Source: Streptomonospora nanhaiensis (lineage in GTDB: Bacteria; Actinomycetota; Actinomycetes; Streptosporangiales; Streptosporangiaceae). Taken from it: a stretch of 64,000 nucleotides of DNA. Location of the stretch: the NCBI RefSeq assembly GCF_026642255.1, contig NZ_CP113264.1, forward strand, positions 2,356,001-2,420,000, in the 5' to 3' direction. Of the stretch, positions 33,193 through 42,562 are shown in pieces. The position numbers and the translations under genes are program-made. The notes under the pieces are model-generated. The model made no database searches and had not been told where the DNA came from. It saw nothing but the letters and a program-made list of their open reading frames with translations. Position 1 is the first letter of the stretch; each line of letters opens with the position of its first letter.

Positions 33193-34011
33193 ATGCCCTC
33201 ACAGCCGACGCCGCCGCACGTCCCGTCCGAACCGGTGCGCGTCACCCCCGAGCCCGTGGCGCTCCCCGAGCCCTGGGCGGACTCGCGCCTGACGGTCGTC
33301 GTCCCCACCTACGACGAGGCGGCCAACCTCCCCGTGCTGGTCGGGCAGCTCATGAGCCTGGACCTGCCCCGCCTCAGGGTCGTGGTCGTGGACGACAGCT
33401 CCCCGGACGGCACCGGCGAGGTCGCGGACAAGCTCGCCGTCGAGTTCCCCGGGCGGGTCGGCGTCCTGCACCGCACCGCCAAGGACGGCCTCGGCCGCGC
33501 CTACGTGGAGGGCATGAACCGCGCACTGGAGGAGGGCGCCGACTACGTCGTGCAGATGGACGCCGACCTCAGCCACCCGGTGGGCTACGTCCCGCAGCTC
33601 CTGGGCACCCTGCACTCCACCAACGCCGGGGTGGTCATCGGCAGCCGCTACGTGCCGGGCGGGAGCCTCTCCGAGCAGTGGGGCGTGCGGCGGCGCCTCC
33701 TCAGCGGCTGGGCCAACGCCTACGTCAAGGCCGTGCTGTCCATCCCCGTGCGTGACGTCACCGCCGGGTTCAAGATCTGGCGGGCCTCGGCGCTGCGCGT
33801 CCTCGACCTGCCCAGCATCGAGAGCACCGGCTACGCCTTCCAGGTGGAGATGCACTACCGGGCCCACCGCAGGGGCCAGAAGATGATGGAGATCCCCATC
33901 CACTTCGAGGACCGCGTCGCCGGCGAGAGCAAGCTCGACGGCGCCGTCGCCCTGGAGGCTGCCCTGCGCCCGCTGCGCCTGCGTCGCGCCGAGAGGTCCC
34001 GCAGGCGCTAG
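33193..34011 (+). CDS. Polyprenol monophosphomannose synthase (dolichol-phosphate mannosyltransferase type)
   Basis: A 272-residue GT2 glycosyltransferase that should transfer mannose from GDP-mannose to polyprenyl phosphate, giving the donor for lipoarabinomannan or protein O-mannosylation at the membrane. The GT-A motifs are VVVPTYDEAANLPVLV, VVVDDSSPDGTGEVAD and the metal-binding DADLSHP, followed by GSRYVPGGS and FKIWRAS. It lacks the C-terminal membrane helices of some DPM1 proteins and the acyltransferase half of mycobacterial Ppm1, so those functions would be separate proteins. The start ATG 33193 has AGGAG about 10 nt upstream. Confidence 0.92.
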   Translation: MPSQPTPPHVPSEPVRVTPEPVALPEPWADSRLTVVVPTYDEAANLPVLVGQLMSLDLPRLRVVVVDDSSPDGTGEVADKLAVEFPGRVGVLHRTAKDGLGRAYVEGMNRALEEGADYVVQMDADLSHPVGYVPQLLGTLHSTNAGVVIGSRYVPGGSLSEQWGVRRRLLSGWANAYVKAVLSIPVRDVTAGFKIWRASALRVLDLPSIESTGYAFQVEMHYRAHRRGQKMMEIPIHFEDRVAGESKLDGAVALEAALRPLRLRRAERSRRR

Positions 34012-34086
34012 CTCCGGCCCGCCTTCCTTCACATCCGCCCGCTCGTCTGAGAGCATCGGTGAAAACGTGGGAAGGGGGAGAAAACA

Positions 34087-34512
34087 GTGACCGAAGAGCC
34101 CTATGACGTGGACACCGACATGGGTGACGACCCCGAGGAGAGCGAGGCCGCCGAGCTCGAGCGGCGTATCGAACCGGATTACGACATCCAGGAGTACGAC
34201 TTCGAGGACGACGACAGCCGGGGTGAGCGGGGGATCAGCGAAGCGGTCCGGGACGAGCGCAACGACGTGTACCCGCGGCAGAGCTGGGGCGGGGAGACCC
34301 GGAGCGCCGAGGAGGAGGCCGTCAACGAGATCGACGACGGGTACTCCCCCGACGTCGGCGAGGGCGCGGCGGTGAGGAGCCCTCACCCCGGTGAGGCCGA
34401 CGCCCACCGGGCCGACGCGCACGGCGCGGACGAGCGCGACCGCACCGCGGACCCGGCCGGCTACGTGCCCGACGCGGAGGACCCCAAGGACACCGGGGCG
34501 CCGGACGCCTGA
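34087..34512 (+). CDS. Acidic disordered protein (DUF5709-like)
   Basis: A 141-residue strongly acidic protein with almost no hydrophobic core: DTDMGDDPEESEAAELERR, then IEPDYDIQEYDFEDDDSR and an Asp/His-rich tail. The pattern and the start EEPYDVDTDMGDDPEESEA resemble the actinobacterial DUF5709 group, a conserved but uncharacterised family (from memory). GTG 34087 follows AAGGGGGAGAAAACA, an excellent ribosome site. It stands alone 75 nt after the mannosyltransferase gene and may share its transcript. No function is proposed. Confidence 0.8.
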   Translation: MTEEPYDVDTDMGDDPEESEAAELERRIEPDYDIQEYDFEDDDSRGERGISEAVRDERNDVYPRQSWGGETRSAEEEAVNEIDDGYSPDVGEGAAVRSPHPGEADAHRADAHGADERDRTADPAGYVPDAEDPKDTGAPDA

Positions 34513-34794
34513 TCCGGGACCCGTGGCGGGAGACCGGGGCCCGGACGACCCGGCCCGGGACCGGCCCGCCGTATCCGGCCGGCGCCACGCGGCCGTACCC
34601 CTCGCGGCCCCGGCAGGCCCTCCGGCCGCCGGGGCCGCGCGCTGCCCCGGCCCGGCGGGCGGGCGCTCCTCCCCGGCGGCAGTTCCGGGGTCCCGCACGC
34701 GGCCGGCCCCGTGTCCCTCGGAAGGGCGGTGCGCCCCGAAGCCGGGGAAGGGGCCGGGGTCTCGCGCACAGTGCCCCTCAGGAGGACAGGTCCC

Positions 34795-36417
34795 TCAGGA
34801 GGACGGCGCGCCCGGCCCCCGGCCGTCCGAGATCTCCCCGGCCGTCGAACCCGGGCACGAGCGCAGCGGCGGCCCCGCCACACCGCAGAACCGCAGCGGC
34901 TGGTCGTCGGCGCGCGGGGCCACGGCACTGGCCTCTTCGGCCATCGCACCGCGTTCGGCCGCCTCAGCGGCCTCGGGCATCCGCCCGCGCGGCAGCGCCA
35001 GCGCGCACAGGGAGGCCAGGACGCACAGGCCCGCCAGTATCAGCATCGCCGGGCCGAACCCCTGGGCTATCTCCGCCGACGCGGCGCCCGATCCGGACCC
35101 CTGGCTCCCGGAGCCGCCGATCCCCGCCAGGACGGGGACGGCGGCCACGCCGATGAGCTGCGCGGCGCGCGCGAACGTGTTGTTCACCCCCGACGCCAGC
35201 CCCGCGTGCCGCTCGGACACCGACGCGAGCACCGTCGCCGTCAGCGGCGCCACCGTCGTCGACAGCCCCAGCGCCACCAGGAGGACCCCGGGGAGCACCC
35301 CCGTCAGGTAGGGCGCGTCCGGTCCCAGGCGGGACAGCAGCACGAACCCCGCGGCCAGCAGCAGCGGGCCCGCCACCAGCTGGGGCCGCGGGCCGATCCG
35401 GGCGGCGAGCTTGCCCGAGCGCGCGGAGAGGGCGAGCATCAGGAGCGTGATCGGCAGCGACGCGGCCCCCGCCGCGACCGGCGAGTACCCGCCCACCTCC
35501 TGGAGGTGGATGACCAGCAGGAACAGGAGGGGCCCCAGCGATCCGTAGATCAGGACCGTCGCCGCGTTCGTCACGCTGAACGGGGTGGAGGAGAAGATCC
35601 CCAGGGGCAGCATGGGGTTCGCGGTGCGCGCCTCCACCGCGAGGAAGGCGCCCAGGGACAGCACGCCGACCACCACGCCGGTCCACACGGCCGGGGTGCC
35701 GCCGACCGCGCCCCACTGGATCAGCGCGTAGGTGATCCCGCCCAGGGCCACGACCCCCAGCAGCGCGCCCGGGTAGTCCAGCCTCCGGGGGGCCTGGGCG
35801 TCGCGCGACTCCGGCACCTTGAACCAGGCGATCGCCAGCACCGCCGCGGCGATCGGCAGGTTGATGAGGAAGATGAGGCGCCAGTCGCCGATCTGCACCA
35901 GCCAGCCGCCCACGAACGGCCCCACCGCCGAGGCCACCCCGGTCAGCCCGGACCACGCCCCGATCGCCCGTGCGCGGTCCTGCTCGCGAAAGCCCGCCTG
36001 GAGGATGGCCAGGCTCCCCGGGGTGAGCAGGGCGCCTCCCACGCCCTGCACCACGCGTCCGGCGATCAGCCACTCCAGGGTGGGCGCGAACGTGCACAGC
36101 GCCGACGCCAGGGCGAACACGGCCACGCCCGCCATGAACAGGCGGACCCTGCCGAACCGGTCCGACAGGGAGCCGCTGAGCAGGATGAGCGCGGAGAGCG
36201 TCACCATGTAGCCGTTGACGATCCACTGCAACCCGGACAGCCCCGTGTCCAGGTCCTCCTGGACGGCGGGCAGCGCCACCGTCACCACCGTCGAGTCGAG
36301 GAAGGCCATCCCCGAGCCGAGCACGGTGGCGGTCAGCATCCACCGGGCGGCCGGCGTCCCCCAGGCCACCGCGCCGCTCGTCGCCGGTACCGAAGCAGAT
36401 CCAGACACAGCACACAC
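34795..36417 (-). CDS. DHA2-type MFS exporter (EmrB/QacA family)
   Basis: A 540-residue, 14-helix proton-coupled exporter. MFS motif A (GSLSDRFGRVRLFMAG) lies in the loop between helices 2 and 3, and motif C of antiporters is seen in helix 5 (GLTGVASAVGPFVGGWLV). Helix 1 has the DHA2 sequence MLTATVLGSGMAFLDSTVVTVALPAV. Typical substrates are drugs or the cell's own secondary metabolites; none can be named. The C-terminal 65 residues are polar and low complexity. It begins 88 nt downstream of the ABC permease stop, behind a hairpin, so it probably has its own promoter. Confidence 0.92.
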   Translation of the reverse strand: MCAVSGSASVPATSGAVAWGTPAARWMLTATVLGSGMAFLDSTVVTVALPAVQEDLDTGLSGLQWIVNGYMVTLSALILLSGSLSDRFGRVRLFMAGVAVFALASALCTFAPTLEWLIAGRVVQGVGGALLTPGSLAILQAGFREQDRARAIGAWSGLTGVASAVGPFVGGWLVQIGDWRLIFLINLPIAAAVLAIAWFKVPESRDAQAPRRLDYPGALLGVVALGGITYALIQWGAVGGTPAVWTGVVVGVLSLGAFLAVEARTANPMLPLGIFSSTPFSVTNAATVLIYGSLGPLLFLLVIHLQEVGGYSPVAAGAASLPITLLMLALSARSGKLAARIGPRPQLVAGPLLLAAGFVLLSRLGPDAPYLTGVLPGVLLVALGLSTTVAPLTATVLASVSERHAGLASGVNNTFARAAQLIGVAAVPVLAGIGGSGSQGSGSGAASAEIAQGFGPAMLILAGLCVLASLCALALPRGRMPEAAEAAERGAMAEEASAVAPRADDQPLRFCGVAGPPLRSCPGSTAGEISDGRGPGAPSS

Positions 36418-36436
36418 CCCCGGTCCACAGTACGGC

Positions 36437-36466
36437 GCGGACCCCCGCCCGCAGGCGGGGGTCCGC
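36437..36466 (-). terminator. Hairpin terminator after the ABC exporter genes
   Basis: A perfect 13-bp stem (GCGGACCCCCGCC and complement) with a CGCA tetraloop lies between the FtsX-type permease stop and the MFS start. Confidence 0.75.
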
Positions 36467-36504
36467 GTCTCTTGTCCCCGAGTTGTGCAGGATGTGACCT
36501 GCGC

Positions 36505-39276
36505 CTACTCGCTGGCGAGCGCCCCCGTGATGGAGGCCCCGGCGGCCCGGCGGGCGGGCAGCACGGACGCCAGCAGGCCCGCGAGCACGGCCACGGCGAT
36601 GAACACCGCGATCTGCCCGGCCGGAACGGTGAGCACCATGTCGGGCAGGGTCGCCGCGCCCGCCGCCCAGCCGAACACCACGCCCAGCACGATCCCGATG
36701 CCGGCGCCGATCAGGCACAGCAGGACCGCCTCGACGCCCAGCATCCGGCGCAGCTGCCCCTTGGCCAGGCCCAGCGCGCGCAGCAGGGCGGACTCGCGGG
36801 TGCGCTCCAGCACCGACAGCGCCATCGTGTTGGAGATGCCGAACACCGCGATGACGATCGCCAGGCCCAGCATCGCCGCGATGGTGTAGAAGGCGATGTC
36901 CATCATGTCCGAGAACTGGTTCTTCATCTCGGCCACCGACATGACCTGCATGGTCGGGTGGTCGTCCACCGCCGTGTAGACGGCGTCGCGCACCTCGGAG
37001 GCGTCGGCGCCCTCGGCCGCGCGGACGTAGACCATCTCGCTGTCGGTGGTGTCGGGGAACAGCGTGGCGAAGTCCTCCGGGGAGACGACCGCGCCCCGCA
37101 GGGTCTGGGCGTCGGCCAGGACCGCGGCGACCTCCAGGTCGACCTCGCCGTCCGGGGACGGCAGGGTGAGGGTGTCGCCCACGCCCAGGCCGTCGGCCAG
37201 CCCCTCGGAGAGCAGCACCTCGCCGGGACCGAAACCGGAGATCTCGCCCTCGACGGTCTCGCCGGTGATGTCGACGCCGAGCTCGGCGCCGTCGTAGGTG
37301 CTGACGGGGAGCGAACCCACGGGGGAGGCGTCGTAGCCCTCGACCGTGCCTCCGCGCTGGGCGATCACCTTGTCCAGGAGGGGGCTCTCCGCGAGGGCGT
37401 GCTCGACCTCGGTGGGGACGAGGGGCATGCCGGTCTCCCCGGACGCGGACGTGTCGGCCCCCTCCTCCGGGGAGGCCCCGCCGTCCTCGGCATCCGCCGA
37501 GTCCTCGGGCGAGGCGCCGTCGGCCGGGGCCTCGCCCTCCTGCCCCTCCTGCGTGCTCTCGGGCGGGGGCTGCACGGTGTCCTCGGCCGGGACGCCGTCC
37601 GTCCCGGCGCCGTCCTCCGCGGGGGCTTCCTCGGCGACGGTGTCGCCGCCGGAGGCGCCGTCCATCGAGTACTGGGCGCTGACCTGGTAGTCCACCGGGA
37701 ACTGCTCGTCGAGCATCCGGGTCATGGTGGACTCCAGGGAGGCGCTGACCACCGAGTAGCCCGTGATGAGCGTGGCACCCACCGTCAGGGCGATCATCGC
37801 GGTGGCGGCCCTGCGCGGGCTGCGGGTGGAGTTGTCCACCGCCAGCATGCTGGGCACGCCGACCCTGCGCAGCGGGACGCCGACCAGGCGGACGATGCCG
37901 CGCACCAGGAGCGGGCCCAGCACGACCACGCCCACGAAGGCGATCAGGGCGGCCGCCGTCACGATGACCGGCCCCATCTGGTTCGGGCCGGACACCTGCG
38001 TCAGGGCCACCAGCGCGGCCGAGACCAGGAAGGTCAGGACGCCGAACACGACGCGCATCCAGCCGGTGCCCTTCTCCAGGCCGCCCGCGGTCGCGCTGGT
38101 GCGCAGCGCGGCCAGCGGCGGGACCCGGGTGGCCCGCGTGGCCGGGACCAGGGCGGAGCAGACGGTCACCACGGTGCCGACCGCCAGGCCCACGATCACG
38201 GCAGACGGCGTGATCACCACGGGGACCGAACCGCCCATACCCAGCAGCGGGCCGCCGAACGCCGCACCGGCCATGCCGATGCCGACGCCCGCCAGGACGC
38301 CGAGGGCGGAGGCGATCAGCCCCACCGCCACCGACTCCAGCAGGACGGACCGGAACACCTGGCCGCGCTTGGCGCCGACGCAGCGCAGGAGGGCCATCTC
38401 CCGCTGGCGCTGCGCGATGAGGATGGCGAAGGTGTTGTAGATGACGATCCCCGCCACGAACATGGCGATGAACGCGAACAGCAGCAGCGCGGTCCGCATC
38501 ATCGCGGTGTCGCCGCCGGCGGACTCGGCCATCTCCAGGCCGAAGGCCTCGCCCGTCTGCACGTCCGCGCTGTCGCCCAGCAGGGCCGCGACGGCCTCGG
38601 CGGCCTGCTCGTCGGTGTGGCCCTCCGAGGCGAGCACGTCGATCTCGGTGTAGCCGGTGGCGCCGGTCATCTCCCCGACGGTGTCGGGGGAGAAGACGAG
38701 CGCGCCGCCGTAGCTGTAGCCCGGGTCCACGCCGAAGTCGACCAGGCCGGTCACGGTGAACTCGCGCTCCTCCTGCGCGGGGTCGAGCACCGTCACCGTG
38801 TCGCCGACCCCGAAGCCGGCCTGCTCGGCGGTGGAGCCGGCCAGGGCCAGCTCGTCGGGGCCCCCGGGCAGCTCGCCCTCGGCCGCGGAGAAGCGGCTGG
38901 TCTCCCCGATGGAGATGGCGGCGGGCGGCATGAAGCCGAACGCGCGGCCGTCACGGTCCAGGAGCACGGCCTGTCCGCTGACGATGCCGTCGGCCCCGGC
39001 CACCTCGGGCAGGGCCCGGACACCGTCCAGCTGGGCCTCGGTCAGCGGTTCCGGCTCCGAGGGCTCCGCCGGGTCCGCCGGCTCCTCGGCGGCGGGGACC
39101 GCGATCGCGTCGACGCTGGTCGCGGAGCCCATGACGGACTTCTCGTAGTTGGCGTTCAGCGTGTCGGCGAACACCATCGTGCCGGAGACGAACATGACGC
39201 CGAGCAGGATGGCCATCACCGTGGTGAAGTACCGGGACTTGTGCATCCGCAGCCCGGCGAGTGTGGTGCGCAGCAT
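36505..39276 (-). CDS. MacB/FtsX-type ABC transporter permease
   Basis: A 923-residue permease with two FtsX-like membrane blocks: one helix at the start, a group near 260-380, one group in the middle (about 400-510) and a last group (about 800-910). The two large extracytoplasmic domains are about 45-255 and 530-780. Such permeases use ATP from the partner ATPase for mechanical work in the envelope, such as export of lipoproteins or peptides or resistance to cell-wall antibiotics. An odd feature is an acidic low-complexity insert of about 80 residues in the second domain (about 535-615, Glu/Asp/Gly/Ala/Pro/Ser). The ATG lies 3 nt after the ATPase stop. Confidence 0.92.
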   Translation of the reverse strand: MLRTTLAGLRMHKSRYFTTVMAILLGVMFVSGTMVFADTLNANYEKSVMGSATSVDAIAVPAAEEPADPAEPSEPEPLTEAQLDGVRALPEVAGADGIVSGQAVLLDRDGRAFGFMPPAAISIGETSRFSAAEGELPGGPDELALAGSTAEQAGFGVGDTVTVLDPAQEEREFTVTGLVDFGVDPGYSYGGALVFSPDTVGEMTGATGYTEIDVLASEGHTDEQAAEAVAALLGDSADVQTGEAFGLEMAESAGGDTAMMRTALLLFAFIAMFVAGIVIYNTFAILIAQRQREMALLRCVGAKRGQVFRSVLLESVAVGLIASALGVLAGVGIGMAGAAFGGPLLGMGGSVPVVITPSAVIVGLAVGTVVTVCSALVPATRATRVPPLAALRTSATAGGLEKGTGWMRVVFGVLTFLVSAALVALTQVSGPNQMGPVIVTAAALIAFVGVVVLGPLLVRGIVRLVGVPLRRVGVPSMLAVDNSTRSPRRAATAMIALTVGATLITGYSVVSASLESTMTRMLDEQFPVDYQVSAQYSMDGASGGDTVAEEAPAEDGAGTDGVPAEDTVQPPPESTQEGQEGEAPADGASPEDSADAEDGGASPEEGADTSASGETGMPLVPTEVEHALAESPLLDKVIAQRGGTVEGYDASPVGSLPVSTYDGAELGVDITGETVEGEISGFGPGEVLLSEGLADGLGVGDTLTLPSPDGEVDLEVAAVLADAQTLRGAVVSPEDFATLFPDTTDSEMVYVRAAEGADASEVRDAVYTAVDDHPTMQVMSVAEMKNQFSDMMDIAFYTIAAMLGLAIVIAVFGISNTMALSVLERTRESALLRALGLAKGQLRRMLGVEAVLLCLIGAGIGIVLGVVFGWAAGAATLPDMVLTVPAGQIAVFIAVAVLAGLLASVLPARRAAGASITGALASE

Positions 39277-39279
39277 GGA

Positions 39280-40047
39280 TCAGACCTCTTCCAGCTTCAG
39301 CAGCCGCGCGGAGACCAGTTCGGCGGTGGGCTCGAGGACCTCGTCCACCAGGCGGCCGTCGCGGAGGAACACCACGCGGTCGGCGTAGGAGGCCGCGACG
39401 GGGTCGTGGGTGACCATGACGATGGTCTGGTGCAGGTCGCGGGCGGAGCCGCGCAGGAAGGCGAGGACCTCCGAGCCCGAACGCGAGTCCAGGTTGCCGG
39501 TGGGCTCGTCGGCGTAGACGACCTCGGGGGCGTTGAGCAGGGCACGGGCGACGGCCACGCGCTGCTGCTGCCCGCCGGAGAGCTTCGCGGGCAGGTGGTG
39601 GAGCCGGTCGCGCAGGCCGACCACGTCGACGATGTGCTCGAAGCGCTCCTTGTCGACCGCGCGCCTGGCGATCTGGGAGGGCAGCAGGATGTTCTGCTCG
39701 GCCGTGAGCATCGGCAGCAGGTTGAACGACTGGAAGATGAACCCGATCCGGTCGCGGCGCAGCAGGGTCAGCTCGGCGTCGCGCAGACCGGTGATCTCGG
39801 TGCGCCCCAGGTGCACGCTGCCGGACGTCGCCACGTCCAGCCCGGCCAGGCAGTGCATCAGCGTGGACTTGCCGGAGCCGGAGGGGCCCATGATCGCGGT
39901 GAACGCGCCCCGGTGGAACTCCACGTCGACCCCGGCCAGGGCGTGGACCTTGCTGTCGCCGGTGTCGTAGGTCTTGGTGAGGCCCCGCGCGACCACGACC
40001 GGTGGCGAGGCGACCGGGGGGACGGTTTTCACAGTGGACTCGGTCAC
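39280..40047 (-). CDS. ABC transporter ATP-binding protein (MacB/LolD type)
   Basis: A 255-residue ATPase with Walker A GPSGSGKST, Q-loop region FIFQSFNLLP, signature LSGGQQQRVAVARAL and Walker B VVYADEPTGNLD, the last two in the form typical of MacB/LolD partners. Its permease follows after a 3-nt gap, so they form one unit. GTG 40047 is preferred over upstream in-frame options because a GGAG lies 9 nt ahead and the preceding segment reads poorly. The divergent histidine kinase/response-regulator pair probably controls this exporter, as in many envelope-stress modules. Confidence 0.93.
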   Translation of the reverse strand: MTESTVKTVPPVASPPVVVARGLTKTYDTGDSKVHALAGVDVEFHRGAFTAIMGPSGSGKSTLMHCLAGLDVATSGSVHLGRTEITGLRDAELTLLRRDRIGFIFQSFNLLPMLTAEQNILLPSQIARRAVDKERFEHIVDVVGLRDRLHHLPAKLSGGQQQRVAVARALLNAPEVVYADEPTGNLDSRSGSEVLAFLRGSARDLHQTIVMVTHDPVAASYADRVVFLRDGRLVDEVLEPTAELVSARLLKLEEV

Positions 40048-40411
40048 GACAGACAGCTCCAGAGACGGTGGGACGACGGATGTACGGGGAGTGGTTGATC
40101 GGTGTTGCCCGCCGGGGGACCCCTCGTCCGGCCCGGCACACCACAACGCTAGGTCCGCGGGGACCGCCCGGGCGTCCACCGCTGGGCCGATCCCGGGGTC
40201 GGCCGAAGGAGGGGTGCGCGCCGGGTTCGGGACTCCTTCGTCTGGCCGACCCGCCGACTTTCGTCGGGGGTGGACCCGTCACCGTCCGTGTTGATCAACC
40301 GAAACGGTGGTCCTGAACTGCGATGACGCGAAAGTCGAGTGGTCGTGACGGCGCGGCGGGGCGGCCGCCGGACACGGGGGGCCGGCGGGAGGCGCCCGTA
40401 GAATCCGCACC
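40048..40411. promoter_or_regulatory. Divergent control region between ABC exporter and two-component genes
   Basis: The 9-mer CGACTTTCG occurs at 40255-40263 and, on the other strand, at 40329-40337. Near the first copy is CCGACTTTCGTCGG (5-bp arms). A further perfect inverted repeat CGAAGGAG...CTCCTTCG is at 40204-40211 and 40233-40240. These are candidate sites for the adjacent NarL-type regulator. Confidence 0.45.
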
Positions 40412-41671
40412 ATGAGGACCTGGGTCAACGACAGGGGGCGGTCCGTCGGCGCCCGGTGGCGGAACAACTGGCAGTGGTGGTGGGACCGCAGGCTCCGCAT
40501 CGCCGACTGGCTCTACGCCCTGGGGACCCTGCCGCTGAGCCTGCTCCTCCAGATGGGCGCGAACGGTCTCTTCCGAGGTGCGATCGAGTCCGGATCCGCC
40601 GTCCTCTCGCGCTCCGGGTCCGTGAGTGCGATGATCGCGCTGCTCGGCCTCGCCGTCGTCCTCTCCGTGGTCCCGGCCTTCGTGGCGGCCGCCGCCATCA
40701 TGTTCCGGCGCACCCACCCCAAGTGGCTGCTCCTGATCGCGGTCGTCCTCCTGGCGGGCTTCGGCAACTCCGTCCCGGCCTCCATCGCCATCTACTCGTA
40801 CGCCGTCTACTTCGACGACCGCAGGCTGCTGGCCGCCTGGTTCGCCCTGCTGTGCCTGGCCACCGGCGGCGGATACGGGACCAACGGCCTCATGTACGTC
40901 ATCGCCGTGGTGTTCTTCCTCGTCGTCCCGGTGACGGCGGGCCTGTGGATCGGGACCAGGCGCCAGCTGGTCGAACGGCTCCACGAGCGGGCCGAGCGGC
41001 TCGAACGCGAACAGCACCTGATGGCCGAGCAGGCCCTCACCACCGAGCGCACCCGTATCGCGCGGGAGATGCACGACGTGGTCGCCCACAGGGTCAGCCT
41101 CATGGTGCTGCACGCGGGCGGGCTGGAGGTGTCCTCGGAGGACGCCCGGACGGTGGAGGCCGCTGGGCTGATCCGCACCACGGGACGGGAGGCGCTGTCC
41201 GAGCTGCGCGGGATCCTCGGAGTGCTGCGCGACGAGACGACCGCCGCCGCGCCCACGGCGCCCCAGCCCGTCCTGGCGGACCTGGACCGGCTCATCGGCG
41301 AGTGGAGCACCGCGGGCATGGTCGTGCGCAGGGAGGAGACGCGGCGGGTGCGGCCCCTGGCGCCGGGGGTCGAGCGCACCGCCTACCGGATCGTCCAGGA
41401 GGGGCTGACCAACGCGGCCAAGCACGCCCCCGGCGCGGAGGTCGCCGTGCGCCTGCACCACGGCCCCCGCCAGATCGAGGTCGAGGTCGCCAACGAGCCC
41501 GCGCCCGCGCCGACCGTGCCCATGCCGCAGAGCGGGTTCGGGCTGACCGGCCTCCACGAGCGCGTGGTGCTGGCGGGGGGCAGCCTCAGCGCGGGGGTGT
41601 GCCCCGACGGGGGGTGGCGGATGCGCGCTATCTTGCCAACCGACGGCAGCCCGGACCGGGACGCGGAGTGA
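40412..41671 (+). CDS. NarL-type sensor histidine kinase
   Basis: A 419-residue membrane kinase of the HisKA_3 class. Several hydrophobic segments in the first 180 residues (about 30-50, 72-92, 103-130, 145-185) form a membrane-embedded sensor with little outside domain. The dimerisation/phosphorylation helix is ERTRIAREMHDVVAHRVSLMVLHAG, with the His in MHDVVAH, and the ATPase domain ends with GFGLTGLHERVVLAGG. This type usually senses antibiotics or membrane state. Its regulator gene is 115 nt downstream, and the divergent ABC exporter is the likely target. ATG 40412 lacks a clear ribosome site, while a -10-like TAGAAT (40397-40402) suggests a leaderless mRNA. Confidence 0.92.
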   Translation: MRTWVNDRGRSVGARWRNNWQWWWDRRLRIADWLYALGTLPLSLLLQMGANGLFRGAIESGSAVLSRSGSVSAMIALLGLAVVLSVVPAFVAAAAIMFRRTHPKWLLLIAVVLLAGFGNSVPASIAIYSYAVYFDDRRLLAAWFALLCLATGGGYGTNGLMYVIAVVFFLVVPVTAGLWIGTRRQLVERLHERAERLEREQHLMAEQALTTERTRIAREMHDVVAHRVSLMVLHAGGLEVSSEDARTVEAAGLIRTTGREALSELRGILGVLRDETTAAAPTAPQPVLADLDRLIGEWSTAGMVVRREETRRVRPLAPGVERTAYRIVQEGLTNAAKHAPGAEVAVRLHHGPRQIEVEVANEPAPAPTVPMPQSGFGLTGLHERVVLAGGSLSAGVCPDGGWRMRAILPTDGSPDRDAE

Positions 41672-41786
41672 CCCCCGCCGAGGGGACCGCGCGTCCCGGC
41701 CCGCCGGGCCGCCGCGCCCGGACCCGCCGACGGCGGCCGGTACGGTCGCCGCTGCCTTCGCACACCGACACGAGAGGACCCGCACG

Positions 41787-42446
41787 GTGATCCGCACACT
41801 CCTGGTCGACGACGAACTCCTGGTCAGGTCGGGGTTGCGGATGATCCTGGACTCCGCCCCCGACATCGAGGTCGTGGGGGAGGGGGGAGACGGGGAGGAG
41901 GCCGTACGCCTCGCCGAGGAGCTCCGCCCCGACGTGGTCCTGCTGGACATCCGCATGCCCGGCACCGACGGGATCACCGCCGCCGGCCGCCTCACGTCCC
42001 TGCCCGAACCGCCCCGCGTGGTCCTGCTGACCACGTTCGACCTGGACGAGTACGTGCACAGCGCGCTGCGCGCCGGGGCGGTGGGCTTCCTGCTCAAGGA
42101 CACGCCGCCGCGCGACCTCATCGCCGCGGTGCGCACCGTGCACGAGGGCCACGCCATGCTGGCCCCCAGCGTCACGAAGCGCATGCTCGAACGCTTCGCC
42201 TCGCCCGCCCCCGCCGACTCGGCCGCGGGGCGCGAGGAGGCGGCGCGGCGCCTGTCGGTGCTGAGCGAGCGGGAGCGGTCGGTGCTCGTGGCGGTGGCCC
42301 AGGGCATGTCCAACGCCGAGGCGGGCCGGGCCCTGGGGATGCGGGAGGCCACGGTGAAGGCGCACGTCAGCCGCATCCTGGCCAAGATGGGCATGTCCAA
42401 CCGGGTCCAGGCCGCCATCCTCGCCCACGACGCGGGGTGGGCCTGA
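41787..42446 (+). CDS. NarL/FixJ-family response regulator
   Basis: A 219-residue response regulator. The receiver domain has the acidic pair in LLVDDELLVRSG, the phosphoacceptor Asp in VVLLDIRMPGTDG (about residue 54) and LLKDTPP at the switch lysine. The LuxR-type HTH is LSERERSVLVAVAQGMSNAEAGRALGMREATVKAHVSRILAKMGMSNRVQA. It is paired with the upstream kinase, and its likely targets include the divergent ABC exporter promoter. GTG 41787 is preceded by AGAGGA at about 10 nt. Confidence 0.93.
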   Translation: MIRTLLVDDELLVRSGLRMILDSAPDIEVVGEGGDGEEAVRLAEELRPDVVLLDIRMPGTDGITAAGRLTSLPEPPRVVLLTTFDLDEYVHSALRAGAVGFLLKDTPPRDLIAAVRTVHEGHAMLAPSVTKRMLERFASPAPADSAAGREEAARRLSVLSERERSVLVAVAQGMSNAEAGRALGMREATVKAHVSRILAKMGMSNRVQAAILAHDAGWA

Positions 42447-42562
42447 ACCGCTGCGGGGAGCCCCGGCGCGGGCCGCGGCTGTCGTCCGAGGCCCGACGCG
42501 GCAGGAGGACATCCGTCTCCGACAGATCCCGCGCACGTCCACCGACCGGCACGGAGGTGCCC

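Noticed and set aside
34711..40098. A single plus-strand open frame of about 1795 codons
   Set aside because: It runs antisense to the MFS exporter, FtsX permease and ABC ATPase genes. Its translation is repetitive Arg/Gly/His/Ala without domains, the usual mirror of high-GC codon use.
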